Positions 44,686-56,736 of a stretch of DNA of 56,736 bases are shown here, one piece after another (position 1 is the stretch's first letter; the number at the start of each line of letters is the position of its first letter). The notes beneath the pieces were generated by a model, which was given only the letters and a program-made list of their open reading frames with translations, had not been told where the DNA came from and made no database searches. The stretch lies in the NCBI GenBank assembly GCA_002812745.2, contig NCSJ02000281.1, forward strand, positions 1-56,736. Direction: 5' to 3'. Made by a program: the position numbers and the translations under genes. Source of the DNA: Scytalidium lignicola (lineage: Eukaryota; Ascomycota; Leotiomycetes).

Positions 44686-45783
44686 TTATCTCCGTCTCTT
44701 AGACCATGCATCCACAAATGCTGCCTTCTCCTTGGTTGTCAGCCCTACTCTTTTTACTCGTCCTAGCCGTGCCAGTGCATCAGCCACCTTGTCCAATACC
44801 TTCTTTTCTTCTGCATTAATATCTCCTGGTGGCTCGGCCGTACTCGACACTAATGTATCCGTGCTACTTGTCATTGCAGAATCCTGCCCTAGAGTATCTA
44901 ACAAATTTGTCAAGTATTTATCCTTCTTTTCAGGAACTGTTTCCATCTGTTTTGAGGTGTTATAAACAGCTTCTGCTATCCGAACTCGGATGCAATGGGT
45001 TGGTTTAGATAATAGGTTCCAGAGAAATAAGACATATGCCCCAGGAATCGGTGTTGTTATGTCTGGAGGCGAGTATCGTAAACTGATTGGGAATATTTTC
45101 GCTCCTGGAGGGCTTGTCAAGAGGCTGGGGCTAAATGGCAAAATCCCTTTCCCATTGGTAGTTGTACATTCAGGAAAGACCACAATAACTCTGTCGGGAT
45201 TCTCAGAAAGTAAGGTGCGTATATCAGTCAACTTCGCTCCAGATGGAGGATACTCCTCCGGAGAGGAGAGCGATCGAAGCATTGCTGTAAGTAAAGATAC
45301 ATGTTGGACTTGACGGGTATGAGGATATGATATGGTAAATATTGGGTCGAAGATAGCAGCCAAATAAAGAGCATCAATAGGAGATGTCGAGGAAGAGGCG
45401 ATAATATTCCCAGGCAACGGTACTCGTCCTTGGTGCTTCTGCGCTAACGAGCCTTTCTTGACGCCGTCAATCTGTAGATCAATCCACCATATTCCAGGTA
45501 TGCCCAGTATCATCCATAATAAGGCTTTCTTGATTAACGATCCAAGGGGAAACCATTGTAAAAAGACAAAATATGCGGTGGTGACGGTGAAAAAGAAGGG
45601 AAGCTTGAAAAGGAACAAGAAGATTCGGATGGGTAAATAGATTCCCGCAGGTGGTGACGAGATGGGAAAGAAGGGAGCGATCCCAGAACCTATGGCGATG
45701 TGTTAGCCGGGATTGATGTTCTGATGCATCTCCTAAATTTGGGAGAACCGACCTCGGTCACGAAACTGTGAGTACTTCTCCAT
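44686..45783 (-). CDS. Lysophosphatidate acyltransferase-like protein, 344 aa, two exons
   Basis: Exon 1 is 45783-45753 and exon 2 is 45689-44686, with a 63-bp intron (GTCGG donor, GCTAAC branch, ATAG acceptor). The N-terminus (MEKYSQFRDR then a hydrophobic helix LFLFKLPFFFTVTTAYFVF) suggests membrane anchoring. The acyltransferase region has SSSTSPIDALYLAAIFDPIF, where the H-x4-D catalytic His is replaced by Ser while the Asp remains, and VVFPECTTTNGKGILPF, the equivalent of the EGT block. The rest, including GAYVLFLWNLLSKPTHCIRV, matches a fungal group I know as Vps66-like or 1-acyl-sn-glycerol-3-phosphate acyltransferase homologues. Expected site: ER or lipid droplet. Whether it is enzymatically active is doubtful without the His. 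The gene is intact and divergent from the kinesin gene. Confidence 0.82.
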
Positions 45784-46374
45784 CTTGTCGCTTCGGCGCA
45801 AAGAAGTGCCGGGAAATCCAAAGTCGAGACGCGCAAATTGGCCAGTTTATACAATTATCGTGGCATGACCCATCAGGCACCAGCCTAATGTAGTAGCTCC
45901 TTAGCTAATACTATAAAAGCAGGGTTCTTAGTGAGACGGTGAAGAATAAAGAAGATACATGGCGGTTTTGGTGGTCATACGTGGTTGGAAGTATCTCGGA
46001 TTCTTGCCTTATCGAAATCTGGCATGTGAGTGTCATGGGTGCGTACTAGCAGGAACTAATACCTGAAGCAGTTTAGAGCAGTTGAGGTGGATGCGGCGCA
46101 CTCGGGCATAGCTCAAGCCAACCGTTCATTGGTGCCTTAGTGCCTTGTCAATTTTCAGGAGCAACGGAAGTCAACATTGAAGCGATTGCAGTAAACAAAC
46201 CATCACACTACTACTGTAGCTGTTATTACGAAAGCTATTAACGACCATCACGCCGGCCACAAAGAGTGGCAAACTAGCATTATCGATTCATTCTACATTG
46301 GTTTAAATAGTCTATTGCCCAGTATTTGCATGCAATAATTGTTCTCGTAGCAATCGCTACGGAAACGGGCAAAG
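45784..46374. promoter_or_regulatory. Divergent promoter of acyltransferase and kinesin
   Basis: These 591 bp lie between two start codons on opposite strands, with no gene. A TACTACTGTAGC motif lies near 46208. There is no strong TATA box on either side. Confidence 0.45.
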
Positions 46375-49300
46375 ATGGAGAACCAAGAGGATGCTTCAGT
46401 AAGAACTTTCGAATCGCATTGCAACATGCTCTTTGCAATCGCTCACTGACGATGACTCTCCAGTATTCACGCCCGTCTCAATTGCGTGCTCCTAGTCGAA
46501 TACCGTCTCCTCCAAAGGGCCTCTCTGAGATCACAGAGTCGCAAAACAATGCGCGCGCCAAGGGGTTATCGAAGCTGGCTCTCCCACTAAAGCACAAAAT
46601 AGGTGCCAATGGTGAGTCTACACAATAATATATCTATACTAGACTAACATAGGGGTATTTCCCCGCCTATAGGTGGAGAGCCAGAGCCGAAACGAAAAAC
46701 ATTAGCTGAACGAGCAGGAGAACCTAAGACGGCGCAAATTCCACAGCCGTCTGCCAAATTTGGATTCAAAGGAACATCCCTTGTTAATGCAGGAGTAAGT
46801 TTGAGACAGTCTTATGATGCCAGATGGGTAGATCCCTCTCTACCATGTGGAAGGGTGCACAGAATACCACAATTGATGGCTTTACATACGCCTAGTGATT
46901 AGTTGTTGTGAATGTAGACTGACATTTCTGATCTACCAGAAAGCATTGGCTGCCAATCGTGGATCAACAAATTCCTCCTTCTCAGCTTCGGTATCTTCAC
47001 GTGCAACATCAAGTCATTCGAGAACTACGTCCGTCAACAATTTCTCTAATAGCATGGGCCCTAGCAGTCGAGGACCCGGAGCCCGCCCTAAGACTGCAAC
47101 CGGATTCAGTCAGTCTACCATAGTGTCTGGTTTCCCCAAATCGCAACAAGAAGTTGACATGCAACTTCAGGAAAGAATGAAGTGTACGCCTCCTTTAACT
47201 GCTCCTAATCTCTCGCTTCCTTCCAAATCTCCCACTTCCATGTCAGAGAACATGTTATATCGGCGACATTCAGTGCAGTCACTGAGGTCTAATAATCTGA
47301 GAGAAGTGTCTGTCAGTACTGCTATGAGCAAGTTACAGATTGGTGAACAGACCAGCAGTAATCAACTTCCACTAGATGAAGCATCCTTGGCGTTAGTTCA
47401 ACCAATCCCTTCAGGACACTTGGATCCTTCCATGTCTGGCAGTCCAGCTGGTGCGAGGGGACTCTTTCAACAAGACATATCATTACGCTCCAATGAGTGG
47501 GAAAGCATTTCGGAAGTCCCAAAGACTCCAACTCATGTGCCTGTGCTTTCGAAGTCGAAAGCATTATGCTTTACACCTTCAAAATGTTCTAGATCACATA
47601 AATCTTCAGCTAAAAAAACATTTTACTTAACGAAACATTCTAACATACCTGCTTTTGAAGCTTGGGTCGATATCGATGGCCGCCTAGGTGAAATAACATC
47701 GATGTATGAAAATCTTAAGAATACGTTCGAAGGCAGCTCCGCAAAGCATTCTGGACTTGAAGAGGCTATAGAGCTCTACAAAGCAAGAAGTATGTACCAT
47801 ATTCTCCCTATTTTCCCGAAATAGCCGCAGTCAATTCGGACATAGATCGATGAAACTCGACAGGTGTTGATATATTCGTTGTATATCAACTCCGACCTTC
47901 TTGTCCACTGTTGAACTGTCAAGGATCTCAAGGGAACAAATGCTAACGCAAGAACTCGTGATAGTTACTGAGCTTGAAACTATTCGCTGCGAGCTCACTT
48001 CCTCCAATAAAAGTTTACAGTCCGATCTAGACTTAGCTAGAAAACAAAGTGATCATCTACAAGAACGGTTACTACGTTCCACCGCCCAATTTGATGATCA
48101 GGTAAGATCACATCGTCTCGAGGTAGATGATGTTAATCGACAGCACCGAAACGACTTAGATCAGCTCCGAAGAGAAAAAACAGAGGAAATAGAAAGACTC
48201 ATTCGCCTTCATCGTGACGACTTACAGGCCCTGGAGCGCCGAGCAGCTAGTGATCTAGAGGACAAAGTCAAAGAATTAGAAAGGAGAAGCGAGAATCGGC
48301 TTGAAGAAGAGAAATCTCGACATATGCGTGAGCTAGAGGTGCTAGAATTACAAATCAAGTCGGGTCGGCAAGATCTTAATTCAACGCTCCAAATGAAGGA
48401 TGTTGAAATACAAAATATGAGAGGCGAACTAGAAGATATCAAAGGACAACTAGATCGAGAACGATCTTTAAAGGGCGATGCTCAAACCGCTATCACTGAG
48501 CTACGAGGTGCTATGCAAAAGACCGCAGCAGAGACGTCCACAACTATTAGCAGCTTAGAGGGCACAGTTGCTAGTCTTCGGGCCCGCATCCACTTTCTAG
48601 AGTCTGGCAGTAAAGCTCAGTCAGACAGCTTTGCAGACATGGAAGCTAGGTTGCAGGATGCAATCAGCTCTGCAGAAATATCAAAACAGAAACTCATCAA
48701 AGAGGAGACACTACGCCGTATCCTTTTCAACCAGGTTCAGGAACTTAAGGGAAATATTCGTGTCATGTGCAGAATACGGCCAGCAATCAGCGACGAAGAA
48801 CAGGTCGCTAAGATCAGTTATCCAGATGAAGACAAAGAATCCAAAGAACTCGAAATCCTTGGTAAGGAAGAGAAGAGTAGCCTTGGCAATATTACTAGAA
48901 AGAACCATTCTTTTAGCTTCGACCGTGTATTCAGTCCATCTAGCACAAATCAGGAAATTTTCGGAGAGATATCACAGCTCGTTCAAAGCGCGTTAGATGG
49001 TTATAATGTCTGTATCTTCTGTTACGGCCAGACTGGATCTGGCAAGACACATACCATGTCATCTACAGACGGAATGATACCACTTGCAACGAATCAGATA
49101 TATGAAACTGCCACAAATCTTCAGGAGAAAGGATGGAAGTATACTATTGAAGGCTCTTTTATTGAAGTTTATAACGAAGAGATTCATGATCTATTGGGAA
49201 ATCCAAAGGAGTTTGACAAGAAGAAACACGAGATCAGACATGACGATCAGAAGAAGCAGACCACAGTGACGGGTTTGAAACTCGTCCCCCTGGATTCGCC

Positions 49301-49912
49301 AAGTACAGTAGAATCGATACTTGCGCAGGCGGCATCCAACAGAAGTGTTGCAGCAACTAAGGCCAATGAAAGATCCTCTAGGTCCCACTCGGTATTCATT
49401 CTGCGACTTTATGGCAGGAACAGCACTACGAATGAGATCTCAGAAGGCACGCTTAATTTGGTAGATTTAGCAGGATCTGAGAGACTGAAACATTCCGGTG
49501 CTGAAGGTGATAGGATGAAGGAGACCCAGAACATCAACAAGAGTCTGAGCTGCTTGGGAGATGTCATTGGGGCATTGGGACAAGGCAAGGAGGGTGGACA
49601 TATTCCTTATCGAAATTCTAAGGTATGAAACCTACAAAACACGATGACGATGACTGGAGCCTAACATTAAAGCAGTTAACCTACCTACTTCAATATTCAC
49701 TGGGTGGCAATTCAAAGACACTCATGTTTGTCATGGCAAGCCCATTGGAGGCACATTTGACAGAGACTTTAACGAGTCTAAAGTTCGCTACAAAGGTATG
49801 TTTAAGACTTCCCACTACTTGTCTCCCCCATGGACGTATATCTAATGATTATCAGGTTCATAATACCCATATTGGAACGGCAAAGAAATCTACGAAAGTA
49901 CGTGAAGCGTAG
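46375..49912 (+). CDS. Kinesin-14 (KlpA/Kar3-like) C-terminal motor protein
   Basis: Exons resolved: 46375-46398, 46464-46611, 46673-46794, 46940-47789, a long exon ending 49622, 49676-49795 and 49856-49912. The N-terminal about 380 residues are Ser/Pro-rich and basic (microtubule-binding tail type). A long coiled coil covers about 47930-48720. The kinesin-14 neck [14 protein letters not shown] is at 48745-48785, followed by the P-loop GQTGSGKT (49025-49050), switch I NERSSRSH and switch II DLAGSE. The last exon finishes the motor with LKFATK and a short tail. It is a minus-end-directed motor acting in the mitotic spindle and nuclear movement. The join after 47789 (donor GTATGT) is unresolved: the AG acceptors tested at 47825-47864 lead into a frame one base off from the coiled coil at 47901. 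A sequence error or unusual splice lies there; all other joins are in phase. Confidence 0.85.
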
Positions 49913-52900
49913 GGATGGTATATTTGAGGTTTATGGCGTTTAGAGTCTCATGCAGCCCAAAGAGTTTGCATTGCGTGATAAATAATGTGGAGTACTTGTT
50001 TTTCCACAGCGGGCAACAAGTTTCTCGCTGTTTTATATCCTGGAGTCTAGGTGTTTAGGGAATATGTTTCGATACGAATATGAAAGAAAATATTGGTCAA
50101 ATGATCGTTTAGGCGCAGTCCTAATATCTAGCCATATCCCTATGATGTTGAGTGAGTGATTTGCAACAGTACAAGATCCCATCTCGAAACGAGCATTTTC
50201 AAATGATACGGAGTTAGCATGACATCTCCTTGGAAGAAAAGGTGGGCTTGAAGTGGACTTGAATGGTGTCAAGCCATTCCGAGTTTCCAGATGGCTTAAC
50301 AAGGAAAAGGAAATGGCTATTTCTAATAGCACAAGATAGATCAAACTGAAACCATGCACGTAAAAGAGGTAGAATTGAAACATGTAATAGGAGTTTATTG
50401 CTGTATAATGTCGTAAATGGCTTATGGTCGTGCTCCAGATCCGACTTTCACTTAATGTTAAAAAAAAGGCCCCCCAAAAAGATCCAAAACTGAGAATGAC
50501 AGACTCGTCTTACAGAGGCCGAAATCACTTTCTTTTCCTCCAAATATGGTAATCCGATCTAGCGAGAGAGGAGAGTGAAGAGAGATTCAGACGCATGACG
50601 ACTGCGTTTTTNGTCATAAAACACACCCGCAAAAAGTAAACACATCAAAGACAAAGGCTAGGAGAATATCGTACGATTGATCAAAGAGGCGTGCATGTTC
50701 TTACCATGAATGGTAAGGATGCTCAAATAAAAAGGAAACATAAAATTTTAGACCGAATTTTAAGTATGAAAAAAAGAAAAGAAAAAAAGCATGAGTGGAG
50801 CAGAGTAGATCTAAAGCTTGGTAAAAGATGTGATACATCTTTTTTGTTCCACGTGTCTTTCCCCATGTCCATGTCTAAGATCTAGACATGTCTTGTATCG
50901 AATTAGACAAATTTTGATGTGGTATTGCAAGGGAGGGTGCATTTTTATACCGCGATAGTAATGGCAGAGAAATGGCCAAGGTTGCTGTCCTGGAGAATTT
51001 TCCTGTTTCTTATTGTAATTGGATAAAGTAGAACAAATGGTAGGACTTGAAACATTTTCGAACCTATTGTGTGTTTGCTTTCGAATCCATTCTCAATTAG
51101 TTATGGAGTATTTGGAATTGGAATTTAAGCACTGGTTTGGTGGATGTTTGTGGGGTCATATTTGTGTTGAATTTTGCGTTACAAAATCCTAGGAACTGAA
51201 TTCGTGAATGGTAGTGAGATCTACTGCCCAGCTTTTCTAAATTAGAACTGATGGACCATGGAGCTTTAATGCCCTTGAATCATAAGAAATGAAATCAAAG
51301 CTTCTGTGAACTGTCTTGGCGTCTTCAATGAAATCAATAGATTCAAACAAATTTTAAACAGCTGCCATTGGTGCTCTATACTATCGAATCATGTTTCTGA
51401 TCCGTAGAATTTCCAAATTGACCCAAAGAAACATTGTTATCCAGTTTACTCACCACACGCCCTTTTCTTTTTCATAGGGGAACTACCCCAGGATGTATTT
51501 TACCACACCCCCCGCTTTTGCTGATACGACCGCTGAAACGTGGGAAAAAACACATGTTCGCACAGGAAAATGACACGTCAGATTTCATAGAAGGTGTGTT
51601 CTATGATAACAAGCTTATTCGATGGAGTCTAGGCCGTTGTGCTGCCAGACCTGCATAATCATCGAGCCTCGAGAGGGTCCATGCATCATCCTCCTTTTTT
51701 GCTGTCCTTTCATTGTTCTTGACTTCCTGGTTGGCTTCTGGACTTTTGAGGTATTGAACAAATGCCTAATTGTTTCAACGTCAACTGCAGACGCATACAA
51801 CCCCTCAATTGGGTTCTCCTTTTATTCTTCTTCTTAACTGGGTATCTTATAGGATTATTTCTGAGTCTCGATCTTCTTGCATCGATGCCAGATGTACTGT
51901 ACGTAAGTGTTGTTCCGAACAGTCCTTGGATGCATCACCGTTGGCATGCTGTTACGGCGTCTGACGGCCGAATATCCTCCCGTGACTTCTGATACAGTCC
52001 AGGATTTACCTGCCATAATTCGGAGATGCTGTACAGGGCTGATCAAGGGACGCACAGGATTCCGGTATTACACCGTAGGAGGAAGCTCCTAGAAGCAACA
52101 AACTCCGGTCTCAATCCTCGCCGCAGACCTTATAGACGACGTGCAGAAGGAGAAGGATCTCTAGCATCAGGGACCAATTCAAATCCTCCATTCGGTCGCA
52201 GACCAGCGATGTCATCTACCATTGCAGCTGTAGGGCCGAGCCTCATCAATGCTGGTCCCTGTAGAAAGAGTCCGAACTCCTGAGATACCCCTTCTCCCCA
52301 ACTCACCCGAATGAATTAAGTAGCTGCCTCGGATGGAGGCTTGAAATACAACGCCACAGCATGACACAACCAGTCTGGAGGAAATCCCAAGCCCTTGGCC
52401 TCTCCAGGGGTTTCTCCGTGAACCTTTTCTCTTAGGTTTCAAGATCTTCACAAGATGTTCGTTTTTAACCGAAAAAATTTCCTTTCAACAGTATGTATGT
52501 ACTGTACCTGATGAGACGTTGCAACTGGAGACTTCAATCCCTGTGACAGTTGCGACTTCATGAATCACCAAAAAANGTCGATGATCTTTTATACAAGAGG
52601 AAAAGATGCCGAGGTAGTATTGCCAATCCAGTCATTTTGTGGCTGGATTTCTCACTGCTGTGCCTCCCTACGAAGCCTGTTTATTCTACAATGTCAGCCT
52701 TTTCATTACAGTATTTTTCATGGCTGTCGCTTCGACAAAAAGCCTCTGGAACCCCACAGCGAGCAGTTGTATTTCGGGCGCAGATACAGATATCTGTGCA
52801 CACAAATTGGGGTCCGCTTAACTTAATTTAGCCTAACATGAAACTTGACAGCTTTTGTTTTGGCGAGCTGGCGAATAAGCACGCGAAAAGTCTGCCAGGC

Positions 52901-55900
52901 AAAGGCCATACGTGGGATAGAAGACTTCGATTCAATTATTCGAAATTGTGGGCTGGCAGAGGGGCAAATTCACGGCAATCTCGATAACGAAATCCCCTAG
53001 CCTTCTGCAGGGTCGTGGTACTACTGTAGTACAGGACACCTAGGCACTCTAGGCATAATTAGTACGTGTTTTGGTGGGCAACAGGGCCGGTAGTTTAGCA
53101 GGTTCGCAGCGATGTCACCTCACTGGGGTGGTTTTCACCGAGAGACAGCATAAATGGCGTCCGACGCAGTGCAAAACATCTGCTACGTAGTACTGGACGT
53201 TTGTTGATCCTGGTCGCATAATGTTCATGTTCCTTAGTATCTTCAACTTTTGACGTCTGCCCTTTATAGAGTGCAACTTTACCGGCAGCCATAAACGTTC
53301 AGTTGCGCTCCGGGTATGATGGAGGTGTGAGAGGGAACTATGAAGCTTGATCTCTCCCTAAGCTGTGGCTAAATCGGAGAAAGCAGCCGATTCGGACGAT
53401 TTTCTTTGCTAGTGGAGATGTTGTATTAGGGGCCTAGGAGTCGCGCTTAGTCTCCTTAACTCCTCTCGACACAAACCCTGTCGTGCTGGAATGAATATCA
53501 GAGTTCGCGGGATTCGGGAAGAGGCTAAGAAGAGTCCTAGCCCACTGTTAGCACCACTATCCCAAAGTCAGGTAATGGTTGCGAATGTTCGTTCGAACTG
53601 CTTGTGCCTTCTGCTCCTCCACCTGATTTCCACACTAGCAGGGAGATTGATACGTGAAGTTGTGTCAGCTACGACTAATACGGAGTATGATGCTTCCAAT
53701 TAAAAGTACGGAGTAGAGGAGAAAATAATATGGTTTATTATTGGTTGTTCAGCGCCGATTTCTAGGGTGCAGGATCTGACCCCGTCAACTTGGTACTAGC
53801 ACATCTGTCATCGGCGGTCCCGGTACCTCGGTGCTGGATGCCAATCCACATATGACATTGGAGAGTGACAGATTTGACACTTGCATCTGAGTAAAGTGAC
53901 AGAAATGACAGAGTGGAGACAGACATGTGGATCGTTGATGAGGATCGAGGAAATAAGATTATGCCTAATGCAGCAACATCAACGCCGAAAGCTGAGAAAA
54001 CCCCATCTTTGCTCTTGATTGAATGATTCTAAAACATATCGTGGCAAGTATACTTACTGTCCTATTATACTGAGCTCGGTACGAGATGTTTCAAAGAGCA
54101 GCATCATCATTGCGAGCTCACTCTACGCTGTAGTTTGGTGTTACACGCATCCTTCTCCTTTCACCCGGGACCCCTGCAGAGCAGTTTGGGCTCATTGACC
54201 TCGACTTCAAGAGCTCAAGTAAACTTTGGTCCCGCTACTGAGAGCGAGAGACATGTTTCAATCTCATAGGCCAGAGTACGGTACAATAATGTTCGTAAGA
54301 TTGGTTCAGATGTCTGGGATGCTGTTTCGTGGGGGCATCGTCCAGGACGCTATTCTTAATGTAATTTCTTTATAAGCATCGGAAGCTCCTCCGGTTTATA
54401 TTCTTTATGCTAATAGGATGGAACGGAAAATAACCCAGGAATGGTACTGCATATTATTGCAAACCTCCTAATAATACTTTCTCCGCAACTACTGATGAAG
54501 GAACCTTGTTCGTAATAGTTCTTGGGGGACTAGCCAATAAAGAAAAGTGCATCTACCTTCATCTGGAAATATTATTAGTCTGAATCTCGCAGTCTGAAGA
54601 GGGGGTTTGGGATCCGTAACCACTTAGATATGCCTGGAAGACCTAAACTCATTTAATAATGATTGTTGACAGACTAGTCGAAGAAGCGTTTAGCTGTGGG
54701 CTCATGGCAGAGAGAAAGGAGTTACCATCTACAGTATGCTCCAGTATCTGGTACTCATCTTAGGGTTACTCGGTGATTCTAACCGGCTATAGATGGAGTG
54801 AGAGAGACTGAGACAACGTCCATCTCGCCTTAGCGTCACTGCCGTCAAAAACGTCCACTATGATAGACCCCACCTTCAGGTAGATCCAGGTCTCATTCAG
54901 CTCGAAAGTTCACAGCTACTACAAAATAGATGAGGACCACTTCTCGGGTCCGAGATACATCTAGTGGATGGTTGCACATTGTCCTCTAGTGCGTTTTACT
55001 CCTCCAAAGTCTGGGTACACTCCGGTTTAGAGACGGAAAAAGCGGGAGATGTATAGATCGCTTGGAGATATCTCCGGGTTTAAACTTGGAGCAATGACAA
55101 CCACAGGAACAATTGAAAAAGAAAAAAGAATTAGGTGCTTGATCAATGTCGATAGTCTCAGGAAGCCACCAACAAACTCAATCCCCACGCATTCATATTA
55201 TTGGCGAGGAAGAAGAAGAAAAAGGAAGAAAAAAAANTAGGAGGTACTTCCACTCGTTTGCATCCACTCGGTGATTTACCGTGCATCATTAGCCTTCGCC
55301 TGGCTGAAGTAGCAGATGCAAGTTTATGCTTCGATCACAGGCACCGGATAGCGCAGTATTGTACCGTAGTTACAGGAGTGGAGGAACGAACATGATTCCC
55401 GAAGCAAATATCTGTTGTCAAGCTGAAGAAACCAAACCACTGGCTTCAATCTTGGTTTGGTACGCGCACGACTAGTTCTTGCTATCTGATTACCCTATTC
55501 TTCGGTAATAATAATGCGATGGCAAGAGAGTAGTTGAGTTAGTCGCAACAAGCTACCGCAAGACAATTGTGACGCTGTCAATGCCACAGTTTTGTGATGT
55601 GATGTGTGGAGTGTGAGGTGTGATGAGAGAGGGAGATGCCATGGATGGTTGGTCTATAGCGCTGAAGCTATTTGGATCTGCCCGCCATCACATTGGATCA
55701 AATCACGATCATCCAGGGCGTCGGTTGGGGAACTTTGCTTTGATGCCAAAAGTATTCGGAATTTGGGGTGGGTGACTGTACGAACTGTACCTCTACCTAA
55801 TTCACTCACCCCTAGCGTGCGCATTCCTTCTGACAGAATCTGTACGGTACAGTAGTACAGCAGGATTAGCCCGAAGCCCGAAGATCGATTGAAGCAACCC

Positions 55901-56736
55901 CTGGACCGGTCTCGTGAAGCCGTGCTCGCGTTGCAATATCGCAATTCATTAAGGTTGAAGTTAGTCGTACCTGGAGTGGCACTCTGATACTGTATTGCCG
56001 TATCTGGTAGGGTTCTGACTGTATTTTGCGTCAGAATTGGCGAGAGCAATACCGAACCGCACTGTTGATATTGAGTGATCGATCTACAGGACTCGAGGAT
56101 GGTAGTACTGTAATGGGTTTTCAGAGGGGCTGGTGCGGGTAAACAAGGCTCGGACATGGACCATCACGACAAACTGCCTGGTCCGGGTTTGTTTTTTGAT
56201 GGGCACCGTGCCCTTCGAGAAGCAGCAACGGCATAGCATTGCATCGTTGGTCGTGCTGACGTGCGCGCGCATACGGATATTTGCTGTACCCAAGTCCATT
56301 TTGCCCTGATGATCGCCGCTGGGCATGCTGGCCCTTTCGCCGGATCCTCGTATCGTGGGTTCGCGGGTCTCACCTGCCTTCTGCTTTCGGCCGGTTTGCA
56401 GATCAGTGCCGCCCTGGTTGGTGATGCCACTGCCAAATCCGGAATCCGCGACTGTCTTGTCACAGAAGGGATCGACTGAAGATCGAGCGTTACTCGACCG
56501 GTCTGTGCGACTCCAAGACAAGCACGACAAGCACGACCAGAGACGATAGTGCTACGTAGTAACCCCGTACTGTACAGTAGTACTTCTATATCGTCATCAT
56601 CGTCGATATTATCATCGACCTTCATCCATGCCCAAAGCGTCAAGTCAACCAGTCTTTACTGTACTGGACCACTCGTCCCATTGTCCCAGACGGGGACCAA
56701 GCAGTTCTTGCCGGCCGGCCCTGGGGCGCTGGGGGC
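49913..56736. other. Long region without supported genes
   Basis: About 6.8 kb with no gene I can defend. Composition is mixed. Open frames up to about 170 codons exist (for example minus 55654-56157, 56084-56530 and 56164-56643) but overlap each other on both strands and lack family motifs or intron-compatible extensions. N bases at 50612, 52576 and 55237 sit at A or T runs. The last 300 bp turn GC-rich and contain GTACTGTACAGTAGTAC near 56568, so a gene may begin beyond the right edge. Confidence 0.4.

Noticed and set aside
55654..56643. Overlapping minus-strand frames of 148-167 codons at the right end
   Set aside because: They overlap each other and plus-strand frames, show no motif, hydrophobic pattern or intron consensus supporting a gene, and arise easily in GC-rich DNA.

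Overview
The window is nuclear DNA of a filamentous ascomycete (Pezizomycotina), most likely a leotiomycete. The evidence is short GT-AG introns (about 41-150 bp, many with CTAAC/CTAAT branch sites), a HET-domain gene, a Zn2Cys6 regulator, a secretory lipase, WSC and 2EXR domains, a fungal-type histone H4 and a KlpA/Kar3-like kinesin-14. AT-rich blocks carry C-to-T/G-to-A damage typical of repeat-induced point mutation (RIP). The species cannot be fixed from sequence alone.

Layout. 1-5.4 kb: AT-rich DNA, a RIP-destroyed WSC-WSC-GH16 glucanase gene on the minus strand, and a scrap of an S28 peptidase. 5.5-12.9 kb: intact HET gene, then a divergent pair of secretory lipase (-) and Zn2Cys6 regulator (+). 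Two related minisatellite-like arrays lie at the edges of that pair. 13.2-15.6 kb: AT-rich block that runs into a MYND zinc-finger gene broken by CAR-to-TAR stops. 17.2-17.5 kb: small two-exon gene with a MADS-like motif, apparently open. 18.1-19.3 kb: frameshifted amidohydrolase gene. 20.4-25.1 kb: ubiquitin-like/BAG reading frame followed closely, in frame, by a long PAH-domain gene; both carry frame breaks. 27.1-31.8 kb: convergent, intact MFS sugar transporter (+) and Nramp metal transporter (-). 31.8-42.7 kb: gene-poor, with a 2EXR pseudogene and a degenerate large RecQ/OrsD-associated type reading frame. 43-50 kb: housekeeping block with histone H4, a lysophosphatidate-acyltransferase-like gene and kinesin-14. 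50-56.7 kb: no gene I can support.

The window is a compartment mosaic. Intact, GC-balanced genes sit in islands between AT-rich, repeat-bearing blocks, and gene decay is strongest at the block edges. The only local functional pairing the sequence suggests is the lipase and the divergent regulator, which share a 660-bp promoter region. Fourteen isolated N bases, mostly beside homopolymers, mark consensus uncertainty. Some single-base frameshifts may therefore be assembly errors rather than real mutations; the in-frame C-to-T stops cannot be explained that way.
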